Assembly: GCA_016777125.1 (NCBI GenBank)
Contig: JADHSC010000002.1
Coordinates: 1-64,000 of the forward strand
Source of the DNA: Candidatus Poseidoniaceae archaeon
GTDB taxonomy: Archaea; Thermoplasmatota; Poseidoniia; Poseidoniales; Poseidoniaceae
Direction of reading: 5' to 3'
DNA: 64,000 nucleotides
Made by a program: the position numbers and the translations under genes. The notes beneath the pieces were generated by a model. The model was not told where the DNA came from. It saw nothing but the letters and a program-made list of their open reading frames with translations, and ran no database searches. Below, piece after piece: positions 18,036-27,638 of the stretch (the first letter of the stretch is position 1; every line of letters begins with the position of its first letter).

Positions 18036-18404
18036 GTGGTTTCTATGGTTGATAATACGTCTTCAGAACTTGAAGCGTTCCGACTACGACGCCAACAAGA
18101 ATTACAACAGCAATTAGCACAACAGGCTCAGCAACAAGCAGATGCAGAAGTTGAATCACAGGCTAAAGCAGTTGAGCAAAATGCTCTTGATTCAGCTATG
18201 CGAACAATTCTATCTCCAGAAGCACGAGGCCGTTTGACCAATGTTTCTTTGGTTGATCCATCCCGAGCAGAGTTGCTGAAGAAACAACTCGTCAATCTCC
18301 ATCAAGAATCTAAAATCTCTGTACCTGTTTCAGATGAACAGTTGAAGAGAATCCTAGCCAACCTATCCAAGAGCCGCCGTAGTGCGTCTATCCGTCGAAT
18401 CTGA
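18036..18404 (+). CDS. PDCD5-family DNA-binding protein
   Basis: [17 protein letters not shown]...[37 protein letters not shown]. Confidence 0.93.
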   Translation: MVSMVDNTSSELEAFRLRRQQELQQQLAQQAQQQADAEVESQAKAVEQNALDSAMRTILSPEARGRLTNVSLVDPSRAELLKKQLVNLHQESKISVPVSDEQLKRILANLSKSRRSASIRRI

Positions 18405-18420
18405 TGAGGGGTGCTCGAAC

Positions 18421-18576
18421 ATGTCAAAAAATAAACCAGCAGCAAAAAAAATACGCCTCATGAAGGCAGGGAAGCAAAACCGACGTGTACCCGTATGGGT
18501 CATGCTCAAGACCAACCGCAGCACAGTGTCGCATCCAAAGCGACATCACTGGCGCCGTAGCAAACTACAACGATGA
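18421..18576 (+). CDS. rpl39e: Large ribosomal subunit protein eL39
   Basis: [51 protein letters not shown]. Confidence 0.95.
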   Translation: MSKNKPAAKKIRLMKAGKQNRRVPVWVMLKTNRSTVSHPKRHHWRRSKLQR

Positions 18577-18582
18577 GGTGAT

Positions 18583-18864
18583 ATGATGGCAAGAGCAGCA
18601 ACATCCGAACTAATCGTACCATTGAGAAATGCATGGAACATTACACGCTACAAGCGTGCACCACGCGCAATTCAAATCATCAGGGACCAAGTTATTCGTC
18701 ATCTGAAAGTAACTCCAGAAGAAGAAATCTACATCGATCCTGAAGTGAATGAAAAAATCTGGGAGCGTGGAATTGAAAACCCACCTCGCAAGATCAAACT
18801 GACAGTTATTCGTCACGATGAACCTGACATTCCAATTGAAGTCAAATTGTATGTGGAGGCATAA
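18583..18864 (+). CDS. rpl31e: Large ribosomal subunit protein eL31
   Basis: [32 protein letters not shown]...[19 protein letters not shown]. Confidence 0.94.
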   Translation: MMARAATSELIVPLRNAWNITRYKRAPRAIQIIRDQVIRHLKVTPEEEIYIDPEVNEKIWERGIENPPRKIKLTVIRHDEPDIPIEVKLYVEA

Positions 18865-18866
18865 GT

Positions 18867-19058
18867 ATGGGAAATATTCGTCCAAGTTTTATCAAAATAA
18901 GAGCTATTCGACTTGTTGAAGAACATGGTGAGAAATTCACTGATGATTTTGATCACAACAAATTGATGGTGTCACAACTTACAGACGTAAGTACAAAGAA
19001 ACTACGAAATTGGATCGCAGGTTACGTTACACGTTACCGCCAACGTCGTACTGATTGA
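18867..19058 (+). CDS. rps17e: Small ribosomal subunit protein eS17
   Basis: [59 protein letters not shown]. Confidence 0.93.
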   Translation: MGNIRPSFIKIRAIRLVEEHGEKFTDDFDHNKLMVSQLTDVSTKKLRNWIAGYVTRYRQRRTD

Positions 19059-19072
19059 ATGGAGTCGGTTCT

Positions 19073-19294
19073 GTGCCCATTTGGGTTGATTGGAATCGAA
19101 CACCAGTGTCTGTTCATGGAAACGATACTGACCAACTCGAACTCTTGATTCTCCATTTACGGAATCAACATAATGTCCGTCGCAGATCCCTTGTTATGGC
19201 TGACCGTGAATCAGGGGGTTTCCTCTTTTTCATCTATCAAGCATGCAATCCGTTATGGATTGCAGAATTTTTGAATACGCTGGAGGGTGAATGA
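19073..19294 (+). CDS. Uncharacterized ~73-aa protein in the ribosomal protein/TrmJ operon
   Basis: VPIWVDWNRTPVSVHGNDTDQLELLILHLRNQHNVRRRSLVMADRESGGFLFFIYQACNPLWIAEFLNTLEGE; GTG start chosen; 4-nt overlap with the next gene. Confidence 0.5.
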   Translation: MPIWVDWNRTPVSVHGNDTDQLELLILHLRNQHNVRRRSLVMADRESGGFLFFIYQACNPLWIAEFLNTLEGE

Positions 19295-20130
19295 TGGGCG
19301 ATCGAAGTGACTTACCACTTCCATCATCACCGTACAATCTTGTGATTGTACTTGTTGGGGTGCAACATCCTGGGAACCTGGGTGCCGTATGCCGCTCTCT
19401 TCTCAACCATGGCTATGATCGACTTAGATTGGTAAACCCTGAATGCAGTCCTGATGATATTGAAGCTAGAAATCGTGCTAAACACGCAGGAAGAGTTCTT
19501 GATAATTGTGAAGTATTTACTTCATTCCAAGAAGCAGTCTCTGATTGCTCCGTCGTTGTAGGTACTTCAGGGAAAAGGGAAGTTGGATCGAAAACTCAAA
19601 TGCGTCACTTTGTCTATCCATGGGAGTTTTCTGAAAGAGTATCCACTCATACCGACACGGTTGCACTTGTATTCGGTGAAGAAGGGAAAGGACTCGATGA
19701 AGAGGATTTGTTAAATTGTGACTATCTCGTAACCTTACCAACATGGGAAGGTTATCCTATAACGAATCTGAGTCATGCAGTGCACACATTAACCTATGAG
19801 TTACATCGGCATAGAGTGATTTCAAATCAAGGAAAAGACGAGGCTTTGCCTTCGATTGTTCCGCTTCAACGCGGTATTTCTCCTGAACAGCGTGAAGTCC
19901 TTCGAAAAGCCATTATGGATATTGCAAAGAATCTTCCCGGTGGAGAAGAAAGAAAAAAATCATTTAGCCATTCCATGATTCGAGCGTTACAACGTTCTGG
20001 TCTCCTCAGAGATGAGGCTAATAGGATGATTGGCGGGCTTGTTGATTCTGCAACAGCTCTTGCGTTTGCTTCAGGAAATGATGAATGGCGTGCATCAAGA
20101 AGACGCAAAGTGATTCGCGAAGAAGAATAG
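19291..20130 (+). CDS. SPOUT RNA 2'-O-methyltransferase, TrmJ/TrmH-like
   Basis: VIVLVGVQHPGNLGAVCRSLLNHGYDRLRLVNP...ALVFGEEGKGLDEEDLLNCDYLVTLPTWEGYPITNLSHAV. Confidence 0.92.
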   Translation: MMGDRSDLPLPSSPYNLVIVLVGVQHPGNLGAVCRSLLNHGYDRLRLVNPECSPDDIEARNRAKHAGRVLDNCEVFTSFQEAVSDCSVVVGTSGKREVGSKTQMRHFVYPWEFSERVSTHTDTVALVFGEEGKGLDEEDLLNCDYLVTLPTWEGYPITNLSHAVHTLTYELHRHRVISNQGKDEALPSIVPLQRGISPEQREVLRKAIMDIAKNLPGGEERKKSFSHSMIRALQRSGLLRDEANRMIGGLVDSATALAFASGNDEWRASRRRKVIREEE

Positions 20131-20580
20131 TTATGGCATCCATGTAGCCCAACTTTTCGGAGTTTCACGAACATGCATGGCTACGAGTTTCAATGCGGTT
20201 CCATATGAGTTTTTGATATGTGGTTCAACCTGATCAAAGGCCCATTTGGCTAAGTTTTCTGCTGTTGGGATGAATGGTACGACAAAGGTTCTGTGTTCTG
20301 AATTGAGATGAGATAATGCTAATTTCGCTTCTTCATCTCCAGAATATACGATGAAAGCATGGTCAACAACATCGTGAATATGTTCCATTAATATTTGACT
20401 GACATCAGAGAAATCCATGACCATTCCCTCTTCACTTACACCAGGCGTATCAACAATATCGCCTTCTATTTCTGCTTCAAATCTGTATCGATGCCCATGG
20501 AAATGTCTGCATTTACTCTTATGATTTGGAACTCGATGTCCTGTATCAGTTTCTACATATCTTCTAATTCTAGTTGTCAT
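20131..20580 (-). CDS. queD: 6-carboxy-tetrahydropterin synthase (QueD/PTPS family)
   Basis: DTGHRVPNHKSKCRHFHGHRYRFEAEIEG...MVMDFSDVSQIL...FVVPFIPTAENLAKWAF. Confidence 0.92.
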   Translation of the reverse strand: MTTRIRRYVETDTGHRVPNHKSKCRHFHGHRYRFEAEIEGDIVDTPGVSEEGMVMDFSDVSQILMEHIHDVVDHAFIVYSGDEEAKLALSHLNSEHRTFVVPFIPTAENLAKWAFDQVEPHIKNSYGTALKLVAMHVRETPKSWATWMP

Positions 20581-20993
20581 TCTTTCACCTCAAATTCCAT
20601 TGCTGCACTATTGATGCAATAACGTTCCCCACCATGTTTCCTAGGACCGTCGTTGAATACGTGTCCTAAATGAGCGTCGCACGTTCCACAACGAACTTCA
20701 GTACGAACCATTCCATGTGTAACATCAATGATTCGGGAGATACAAGCTTCAGAATCTTCTGAATGGAATGCTGGCCATCCACATCCTGAATCAAACTTCA
20801 TTTGATCCGAAAATAAGAGGGTATTACAAACAACACACGTATAATTTCCTTTTCTCTTTTCTTTGTTCAATATCCCAGTAAATGGCCGTTCAGTACCATT
20901 TTGTTGTGTTACGTGGAATGAGATTTCCGACAATGCTTCAATATTTTTTTTCCATTCGTCATTCATGAACATCACCTTTGTATTTCCTTTCAA
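20577..20993 (-). CDS. msrB: Peptide-methionine (R)-S-oxide reductase
   Basis: RPFTGILNKEKRKGNYTCVVCNTLLFSDQMKFDSGCGWPAFHS...EVRCGTCDAHLGHVFNDGPRKHGGERYCINSAAMEF. Confidence 0.95.
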   Translation of the reverse strand: MKGNTKVMFMNDEWKKNIEALSEISFHVTQQNGTERPFTGILNKEKRKGNYTCVVCNTLLFSDQMKFDSGCGWPAFHSEDSEACISRIIDVTHGMVRTEVRCGTCDAHLGHVFNDGPRKHGGERYCINSAAMEFEVKE

Positions 20994-21762
20994 CAGCTAA
21001 GGCATTTGAAAGGATGTTTTCCCATGGTAGTACGTAGGGAATAGGATCTTTTCTACCGATTGCATGGAATGCCAGGATTCGTTCGATATCTGATCCACTT
21101 GTACCAGAACTGTTTCCATTCGTATCTGGATTATACGAAGTAATAGTGTTTCCAAGAACCGTATCAAAGTCCCATCCAAGTGTACTGATTGATTCGAGTG
21201 CATCACGGAGAATAGTTTCTTTATCCCCGTGAATAAAGGGCAAATCGAATTTAACCAGTTCATGGTCCCAATTCCCAATCTTAAACGCTTCATGAAGGGA
21301 TTCGTAAAATTCAGGTCTACAATCAGGATAGATTGCATGATCTCCACTGTGGACTCCTAATGCTAATACAACATCCTTACCAGATTCTTTGGCTTTCGAT
21401 AGAGCGAACCCGTAAAGAATAGATGCAAAAATAGCATTGCGATTGGGAACCACAGTCAATTTCATTTGTTCTTCCTCATAATGTCCAGTTGGAATCTCTT
21501 GATTATCTGACGTAAGTGCGGAGTCAAATAGTTTCATTGCGGGTGAAAGATCGACAATATGATGCTTAACATCATAGTTATGATCTTGACATAAGTTGAT
21601 AGTGGCTTTAGCCTTTTCAATCTCTATGGAATGCTTTTGACCGTAGATATAGGAAATGCATGTGGCTCGATACCCGTTTGCTAAATAGTGCATTAAGAGA
21701 CAGGTTGAATCCATTCCTCCACTAAGGGCGAGAACGACGTGCTTCAAAGAATCCCCATCCAT
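20959..21762 (-). CDS. queC: 7-cyano-7-deazaguanine (preQ0) synthase
   Basis: HVVLALSGGMDSTCLLMHYLANGYRATCISYIYGQKHSIEIEKAKATI...VVPNRNAIFASILYGFAL...GVHSGDHAIYPDCRPEF. Confidence 0.95.
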   Translation of the reverse strand: MDGDSLKHVVLALSGGMDSTCLLMHYLANGYRATCISYIYGQKHSIEIEKAKATINLCQDHNYDVKHHIVDLSPAMKLFDSALTSDNQEIPTGHYEEEQMKLTVVPNRNAIFASILYGFALSKAKESGKDVVLALGVHSGDHAIYPDCRPEFYESLHEAFKIGNWDHELVKFDLPFIHGDKETILRDALESISTLGWDFDTVLGNTITSYNPDTNGNSSGTSGSDIERILAFHAIGRKDPIPYVLPWENILSNALAVERKYKGDVHE

Positions 21763-22397
21763 TTATGAGTTTGAAGTGAAAGTCTCCACTCAGGATTTTT
21801 CTTAACGACATCTTCTGTAATTTGAAATGACTTTCCATTGGCTTCGATTGATTCGGTATCAATGTAACAAGGTTGTAGAAATAGATTCTCAAATCCTTGT
21901 TTTAATTGGTCATACATTGACAGGTCTTGCCCACAATAGACGACTTTCATTTCATTACCAGTTGTTTGTCTTATTGCCACATTTGGATACATCTGATCTT
22001 TTGGCGAAATACAAATCCAATCAAGTAGCCCTTCAGGGATGTCTATTGTCCCGTTACTTTCTACAGATAGGGTAAATCCTCTTCGCTTCAATAAACGATG
22101 TAATGGCCATAAATCTTGCAGCATTGGTTCACCGCCAGTAAATATTATTCGTTTGCAATCAAACTTCATTACTTCACCAAGAATATCAATTGCAGTCATA
22201 CTATCATAAGTATCAAAATCAGTATCGCACCAAGAACATCGCAGATTGCACGATCCAAATCGTACAAAGACATGAGGAATACCTGCGTGATACCCCTCTC
22301 CTTGAACAGAATGGAATATTTCTACAATAGGATATTCTTTGGCTAAATCAGTTGCATCATCCATCATCTCATCCCCAGAAAGAGAGCATTGTGTCAT
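21744..22397 (-). CDS. queE: 7-carboxy-7-deazaguanine synthase (radical SAM)
   Basis: IVEIFHSVQGEGYHAGIPHVFVRFGSCNLRCSWCDTDFDTYD...RIIFTGGEPMLQ; start set to MTQCSLSG. Confidence 0.93.
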   Translation of the reverse strand: MTQCSLSGDEMMDDATDLAKEYPIVEIFHSVQGEGYHAGIPHVFVRFGSCNLRCSWCDTDFDTYDSMTAIDILGEVMKFDCKRIIFTGGEPMLQDLWPLHRLLKRRGFTLSVESNGTIDIPEGLLDWICISPKDQMYPNVAIRQTTGNEMKVVYCGQDLSMYDQLKQGFENLFLQPCYIDTESIEANGKSFQITEDVVKKNPEWRLSLQTHKWMGIL

Positions 22398-22401
22398 AGA
22401 A

Positions 22402-22983
22402 TCATCTCTGATTAGAATTACTAATGAGTTGCATAAGTTCACTTCGAGCTTCTTGTTTGTCGAAGAAAACACCACGCATTGAACTTGTTGTCATGATTGC
22501 ATTTTGTTTCTTAACGCCTCTACAGCGCATGCAACCGTGTGCTGCTTGAATAATTACTGCTGCTCCAAGCGGTGAAAGATTATCCACTAAATCATTGGCA
22601 ATTCCATTAGTAATTCGTTCTTGATTTTGCAATCTTAAAGCGTGATGTTCAACTATTCTAGCGAGTTTTGAAATACCTACAATTCGATCTACTGGGATAT
22701 ATGCTACATGCGCTTTCCCTGAAAAGGGTTGGAGATGATGCTCGCACGTAGAATGGAATTCGATATTACTTAGCAATACGATACCGTCATATCCTTCAGC
22801 ATTGAATGTCGCTTCAAGAATGTCTTCCGGGTTTGTTTTGTATCCACTGAAAATTTCATCCCATGAATCAATTACCCGCTCAGGTGTTCGCATTAATCCT
22901 TCTCGCTTGGGGTTTGATTCCAAATATTGGAGGAGGGTGTGGACTGCTTCTTCTGCTTGTTCTCGTGTTGTCATATCATTCAC
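22402..22983 (-). CDS. folE: GTP cyclohydrolase I
   Basis: SNIEFHSTCEHHLQPFSGKAHVAYIPVDRIVGISKLARIVEHHALRLQNQERIT...AAHGCMRCRGVKKQNAIMTTSSMRGVF. Confidence 0.95.
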   Translation of the reverse strand: MNDMTTREQAEEAVHTLLQYLESNPKREGLMRTPERVIDSWDEIFSGYKTNPEDILEATFNAEGYDGIVLLSNIEFHSTCEHHLQPFSGKAHVAYIPVDRIVGISKLARIVEHHALRLQNQERITNGIANDLVDNLSPLGAAVIIQAAHGCMRCRGVKKQNAIMTTSSMRGVFFDKQEARSELMQLISNSNQR

Positions 22984-23149
22984 CTTCTAATCTCCCTTGA
23001 CGCTTATCTATTGTATCGAGTTGGTCTAACAATTTTCTGCAGGCGGAACGTATTGCATCTGCTACGCTGATGAACTTCTTCTCATCACCAACATGATTTT
23101 TCAGATCATTCAATAATTCACTGGGCATGTCTAAACTTACCTTAGGCAT
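22976..23149 (-). CDS. 57-aa putative ribbon-helix-helix (CopG/Arc-like) protein upstream of folE
   Basis: Hand translation: MPKVSLDMPSELLNDLKNHVGDEKKFISVADAIRSACRKLLDQLDTIDKRQGRLEGE*; beta strand plus two helices; overlaps the folE start by 8 nt. Below the ORF-track cutoff. Confidence 0.65.
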   Translation of the reverse strand: MPKVSLDMPSELLNDLKNHVGDEKKFISVADAIRSACRKLLDQLDTIDKRQGRLEGE

Positions 23150-23183
23150 ACCCTGCCCATCGTATACGAATATATCAAGAATA

Positions 23184-24404
23184 CTATGATCTTGATGTTA
23201 CGATGTCTTCTCTAGAAAACTGCTTAGCAGCATATCGAATAGTCAAGAATGAAACAAATATGGATACACTGATCCAAATTATGACGTGTTCAAGAATGAC
23301 TCTGTCGAGGAGCAATTCACGTAAAGCGAGTAAAACATTTACAAACGGAATTGCAAACCAAAAGGACTCCACATCATCTAGATTGATGAATTGTGTTAGC
23401 AAAATTGGTACGATCATTGCCAACGTAATTGGCGTTAATACGGTACCAGCTTCTTTAACCGATTTAGAACGCATAGCTAAGGCGAGATAGAGTGCAACAA
23501 TCATTGTTCCATAAAGGCCTACGGCTAATGTTAACAAAAGTACAGAAGCAATACTTATGCTGGGGACATTAACTAAATCCTCTGCTAAAAATGCAATTCC
23601 AAACAATAAACCTGTGACTTGTAAAGCGACTCCAACTCCAGTAATAGTGACGACAGCAAGCCATTTCCCCATGAGCAATTCAGAACGTGACAAAGGTAGA
23701 CTCAACAAGGATTCAAGCGTTCCTCGCTCCCTTTCTCCAACCGTCATATCGATGGCTGGTTGTACAGCAGCTGATGCAGTCCATAATGCCAGTACAAATG
23801 GGATGAATAAGGACAAGAGCATACCTGCCTGTTCACCCTTAGTCGCTACATCAGCGTCGGAAATAATACCATCCCAACGCAATGGATTTAATGTTGAATC
23901 GGCATCCAATCCACCCGCCTCTATTCGTTCAATTGTCTCATTTGTTTCCCAAGTATTGAGGGCGTCTAGGACTCGATTACGGGCTTCAGTTGACTGTTCA
24001 GATGTTGATAAGAAGAGGACTGAATAGAACCATGTTTCGTTTCTTTGTTCAAGACGTAGAATCGCATCATATTCATATGAACGTAAGAGTGAAGAATCAT
24101 TCAATGGATCCGATAGGCTGTCAAGCCCAGGTGGCAACGATACAATGGAAATTGATATGTTGCTTTGATTAAGCCCTTGCAATATGTCCTCATCAATATA
24201 ATCTGATTGAACGAGTATCTCGACATTTAGTTCTTGTAATTCCTCAGCTTCGTTCTGCATGACGAGGGGGAATGCAATGAAAAGAAGTGGGAAAAGCATC
24301 AAAGGGACCAGAATTAATGCCACGATTGTACGCCAATCACGTACAAATTCCATGATCTCTTTCTTCGCAACTATGCGCATTTGTGCGAATCGAATCTTAC
24401 TCAT
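23184..24404 (-). CDS. ABC-2 type transporter permease (NatB-like)
   Basis: VAKKEIMEFVRDWRTIVALILVPLMLFPLLFIA...AAVQPAIDMTVGERERGTLESLLSLPLSRSELLMGKWLAV. Confidence 0.9.
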   Translation of the reverse strand: MSKIRFAQMRIVAKKEIMEFVRDWRTIVALILVPLMLFPLLFIAFPLVMQNEAEELQELNVEILVQSDYIDEDILQGLNQSNISISIVSLPPGLDSLSDPLNDSSLLRSYEYDAILRLEQRNETWFYSVLFLSTSEQSTEARNRVLDALNTWETNETIERIEAGGLDADSTLNPLRWDGIISDADVATKGEQAGMLLSLFIPFVLALWTASAAVQPAIDMTVGERERGTLESLLSLPLSRSELLMGKWLAVVTITGVGVALQVTGLLFGIAFLAEDLVNVPSISIASVLLLTLAVGLYGTMIVALYLALAMRSKSVKEAGTVLTPITLAMIVPILLTQFINLDDVESFWFAIPFVNVLLALRELLLDRVILEHVIIWISVSIFVSFLTIRYAAKQFSREDIVTSRS

Positions 24405-25221
24405 CTTCGTTCACCTCGTAACGATGGCTTCGAGTAAACAATCGACGCCACAGCAATGCAAATTTTGATGGAGTAATCGTATCTTCTTGTCGTGGTCGAG
24501 CAACTTCAGAAGTTAGGGACACATATGCTTCTTCGAGGGAATTGGTATCTGTAAGTTGGAGTAATTCTTCAGGTGTTCCATCAGCGCGTATTGTTCCATT
24601 GTGAACAATAATTATTCTGTCACATACTTGTTCAGCCTCAGCTAAATGATGTGTTGAGTAGATCACAGTCCCCCCCTCATCTTTGAGTTTCTGAACTAAC
24701 TTACGTACAATTCGGGCAGAGGTAACATCCAATCCTGCAGTAGGTTCGTCCAATAAGAGAATGCTTGGACCATGTGCTAATGCCCGAAGTAGTGCTGTTT
24801 TTTGACGCATACCTCGAGAGAATCCTTCTGTATATCGATGAAGACTATCTTGAATATCGAGTAATTCTGCAAATCGTAATGTCCTGGACCATGCAATTGA
24901 ATCATCTATTCCATGAATTCTGCTATGAAATCGTATATTTTCCCAAGCAGTTAGTTTGGAATATAATCCAGTTGATTCAGGCACGACACCCAATACCGAT
25001 CGCATTTCATCAACATTTTTACCATCTTTAAGATGAACTCTCCCCTTCGTTGGTTTGTAAATCCCAGCCATCATTCGCAGCAAGGTCGTTTTTCCAGCAC
25101 CATTTCCACCAACTAAACCCACTACAGATTTGTTTTGGATATTCAATGAAACATGTTCAATGGCGTGTACATCACCAAAGGATTTACTCACATCGGTGAG
25201 ATGGAGGAGATTTTCATTCAT
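24397..25221 (-). CDS. ABC transporter ATP-binding protein
   Basis: Walker A GGNGAGKTT; LLLDEPTAGLD; start set to MNENLLHLTD (25221) rather than the ORF-track start. Confidence 0.94.
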   Translation of the reverse strand: MNENLLHLTDVSKSFGDVHAIEHVSLNIQNKSVVGLVGGNGAGKTTLLRMMAGIYKPTKGRVHLKDGKNVDEMRSVLGVVPESTGLYSKLTAWENIRFHSRIHGIDDSIAWSRTLRFAELLDIQDSLHRYTEGFSRGMRQKTALLRALAHGPSILLLDEPTAGLDVTSARIVRKLVQKLKDEGGTVIYSTHHLAEAEQVCDRIIIVHNGTIRADGTPEELLQLTDTNSLEEAYVSLTSEVARPRQEDTITPSKFALLWRRLFTRSHRYEVNEDE

Positions 25222-25234
25222 AGTGAATCCTCGG

Positions 25235-25573
25235 TTATGAGGCTCGTCCGTTTTCAATTGCAGTATCCAAACCAGGATGTTTTTCTTCGAGTCGTTTTGC
25301 TCTAGCAAGTGTGTTTCGTAACTCTTGTTGAATTTCCCGTTGAGGTATTCCCATTTCGACGAGATTCCCGATAAGTGTAAATGCACCCTGAATTGCACCT
25401 GCGTCAAGGAATGCATCATTGGATATTTCCCCATGGATGCGTAGAATTTCTAATCGACTAGCAATGAATTCAGCCTCTTCGCGAATTCTTGGTCCTGCGA
25501 TATGCGGCAAGGCCATCAAATGGTCAATACAACTTCTCATCATCGTAGGGTTGCCGTGAACGATTAAGAGCAT
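25235..25573 (-). CDS. Uncharacterized 112-aa helical protein
   Basis: Intact ORF tightly packed between the methylmalonyl-CoA epimerase and ABC genes. Confidence 0.6.
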   Translation of the reverse strand: MLLIVHGNPTMMRSCIDHLMALPHIAGPRIREEAEFIASRLEILRIHGEISNDAFLDAGAIQGAFTLIGNLVEMGIPQREIQQELRNTLARAKRLEEKHPGLDTAIENGRAS

Positions 25574-25590
25574 TATGCTCGAACTTCCTC

Positions 25591-26019
25591 TTATCTCTGT
25601 TTTAGTTCGACTAAAACTCCGCCTGTGCTTTTAGGATGTACAAAGGCAATAATGGAATTATGAGCTCCTTTGCGTGGTGCTTCATCGATCATTTGTATTC
25701 CATTTTCAATGAGGTGAGATATCATATGTTCAAGATTATCAACGGATAAACAGAGTTGTTGAATACCTTCTCCACGTTTTGAAAGAAATTTTCCAATAGG
25801 TGTATCAGGGCCAGATGGCTCCAATAATTCGATATTAGGTGAACGCGAATCCGAAGAAGAGAGTGGAAAAAACCGAGTTGTAACACCTTGATCTTCAACA
25901 AAGTCATCTTTTCCTTGGGATTGGAGTCCTAATAGTGTCCAAAATCTACTTCCTTCTTCCAATGTATTTGTTGCAATACCAATGTGATCAATTTCAATTC
26001 GTTGTTTCATTTCAATCAC
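25591..26019 (-). CDS. mce: Methylmalonyl-CoA epimerase (glyoxalase fold)
   Basis: IDHIGIATNTLEEGSRFWTLLGL...EGIQQLCLSVDNLEHMI...FVHPKSTGGVLVELKQ. Confidence 0.91.
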   Translation of the reverse strand: MIEMKQRIEIDHIGIATNTLEEGSRFWTLLGLQSQGKDDFVEDQGVTTRFFPLSSSDSRSPNIELLEPSGPDTPIGKFLSKRGEGIQQLCLSVDNLEHMISHLIENGIQMIDEAPRKGAHNSIIAFVHPKSTGGVLVELKQR

Positions 26020-27594
26020 CTAAAAACCACTCGGAGCCATATATGTTCCAAATACATCCTTCATTGCCTTCATGATTTCGCCTAAAGTTGCATCTGCTTT
26101 TACTGCTTGAATAACCAATGGGAATAAATTTTCATCTGTTGAACATGCCTTGGAGATGGAAGATAATATTTTACCAACCTCATCCGAATCTCTTGAAGAT
26201 CGAGTTTCAATAAGTCTCTGATGTTGTTGCTCTGTGACCTTTGGATTGAGTTTCATAGGTTGCACTTTGATGTCTTCTTCAAGCACACCATGATTGACTC
26301 CAACGATCTTTCTTGAATTCTTTTCAACTTCATTGAAATATCTATAGGCAGTAGTATGAATCTCCTGTTGCTGGTATCCTTGTTCGATTGCTGCCATTGA
26401 ACCTCCCAGAGATTCAATTTTTAGAATTTCATTCATGGTTTGAGCATATATTTCATCTGTAAGATTTTCAATATGGTATGAGCCAGCAAAAGGATCAACT
26501 ACATCAGCAACACCAGATTCTTCAGCGATAATTTGTTGAGTTCTTAATGCTACAGTAGCACTTTTTTCTGTCGGCAAACCTAATGCTTCATCATAACTAT
26601 TCGTATGAAGGCTTTGAGTCCCTCCACATACTGCCGCTAAAGCTTGAATCGTTACTCTACTGATGTTGTTAAGGGGCTGTTGAGCTGTCAATGAAACACC
26701 TGCAACCTGTGTGTGAAACCGGAGCATAGAGGACCGTGGATTCTCTGGCTCATATCGTTTGGTCATGAGATCATACCAAAGACGTCTAGCCGCCCTAAAC
26801 TTGGATACTTCTTCGAGGAAATCATTGTGACAATTAAAGAAAAAGGATAGTCTTGGGGCAAACTGATCAATATCTAATCCTTTTTTGATTGCAGATTCAA
26901 CATAGGCCAAGGCGTTAGATATTGTAAATGCTAATTCCTGAACTGCCGTTGAACCTGCTTCCCGAATATGATATCCTGATATGGAAATTGTATTCCATTT
27001 AGGAATCTGATGCGAGCAATATTCGAAGATATCAGTAATCAGTCTCATGGATGGACCTGGCGGAAACACATATGTTCCTCTAGCAATATATTCCTTGAGT
27101 ATGTCATTTTGAATGGTACCAGATATTTGGTCCATTGAAACTCCTTGTTCTTCTGCCACGACTGCATACATAGCCAACAAAACCATTGCAGGTGCATTAA
27201 TGGTCATTGAAGTAGAGACTTTATCGAGAGGTATTTCTGCCAACAACTCGCGCATATCTTCGAGAGTGGATATCGATACTCCAACCTTACCTACCTCTCC
27301 TTCTGACAAAGGGTCGTCAGCATCTAATCCTAATTGAGTTGGCAAATCAAATGCTACGGAGAGTCCTTTTTGACCACGATCGAGCAACAAACGAAAACGT
27401 TCATTCGTTTCTTTAGCGGAAGAAAAACCAGCATATTGCCGCATAGTCCAAAGACGAGTCTTGTACATGTGTTCGTGGATTCCCCGGGTGTATGGGGGGT
27501 GACCAGGGATTTCTCCGCCATTGCCACCAATGTGGTACGATGGTATTGCGATTCCGCCTAATGTTTCCCAATTGTCTTTACGAAACGCCACCAT
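26020..27594 (-). CDS. Methylmalonyl-CoA mutase large (catalytic) subunit without the B12-binding domain
   Basis: TRLWTMRQYAGFSSAKETNERFRLLLDRGQKGLSVAFDLPTQLGLDADDPLSEGEVGKVGVSI...GGTQSLHTNSYDEALGLPTEKSA. Confidence 0.93.
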   Translation of the reverse strand: MVAFRKDNWETLGGIAIPSYHIGGNGGEIPGHPPYTRGIHEHMYKTRLWTMRQYAGFSSAKETNERFRLLLDRGQKGLSVAFDLPTQLGLDADDPLSEGEVGKVGVSISTLEDMRELLAEIPLDKVSTSMTINAPAMVLLAMYAVVAEEQGVSMDQISGTIQNDILKEYIARGTYVFPPGPSMRLITDIFEYCSHQIPKWNTISISGYHIREAGSTAVQELAFTISNALAYVESAIKKGLDIDQFAPRLSFFFNCHNDFLEEVSKFRAARRLWYDLMTKRYEPENPRSSMLRFHTQVAGVSLTAQQPLNNISRVTIQALAAVCGGTQSLHTNSYDEALGLPTEKSATVALRTQQIIAEESGVADVVDPFAGSYHIENLTDEIYAQTMNEILKIESLGGSMAAIEQGYQQQEIHTTAYRYFNEVEKNSRKIVGVNHGVLEEDIKVQPMKLNPKVTEQQHQRLIETRSSRDSDEVGKILSSISKACSTDENLFPLVIQAVKADATLGEIMKAMKDVFGTYMAPSGF

Positions 27595-27638
27595 GAATCA
27601 CCCACGACGAGGCAATTCATCAATCCTCGCTTTCAACT

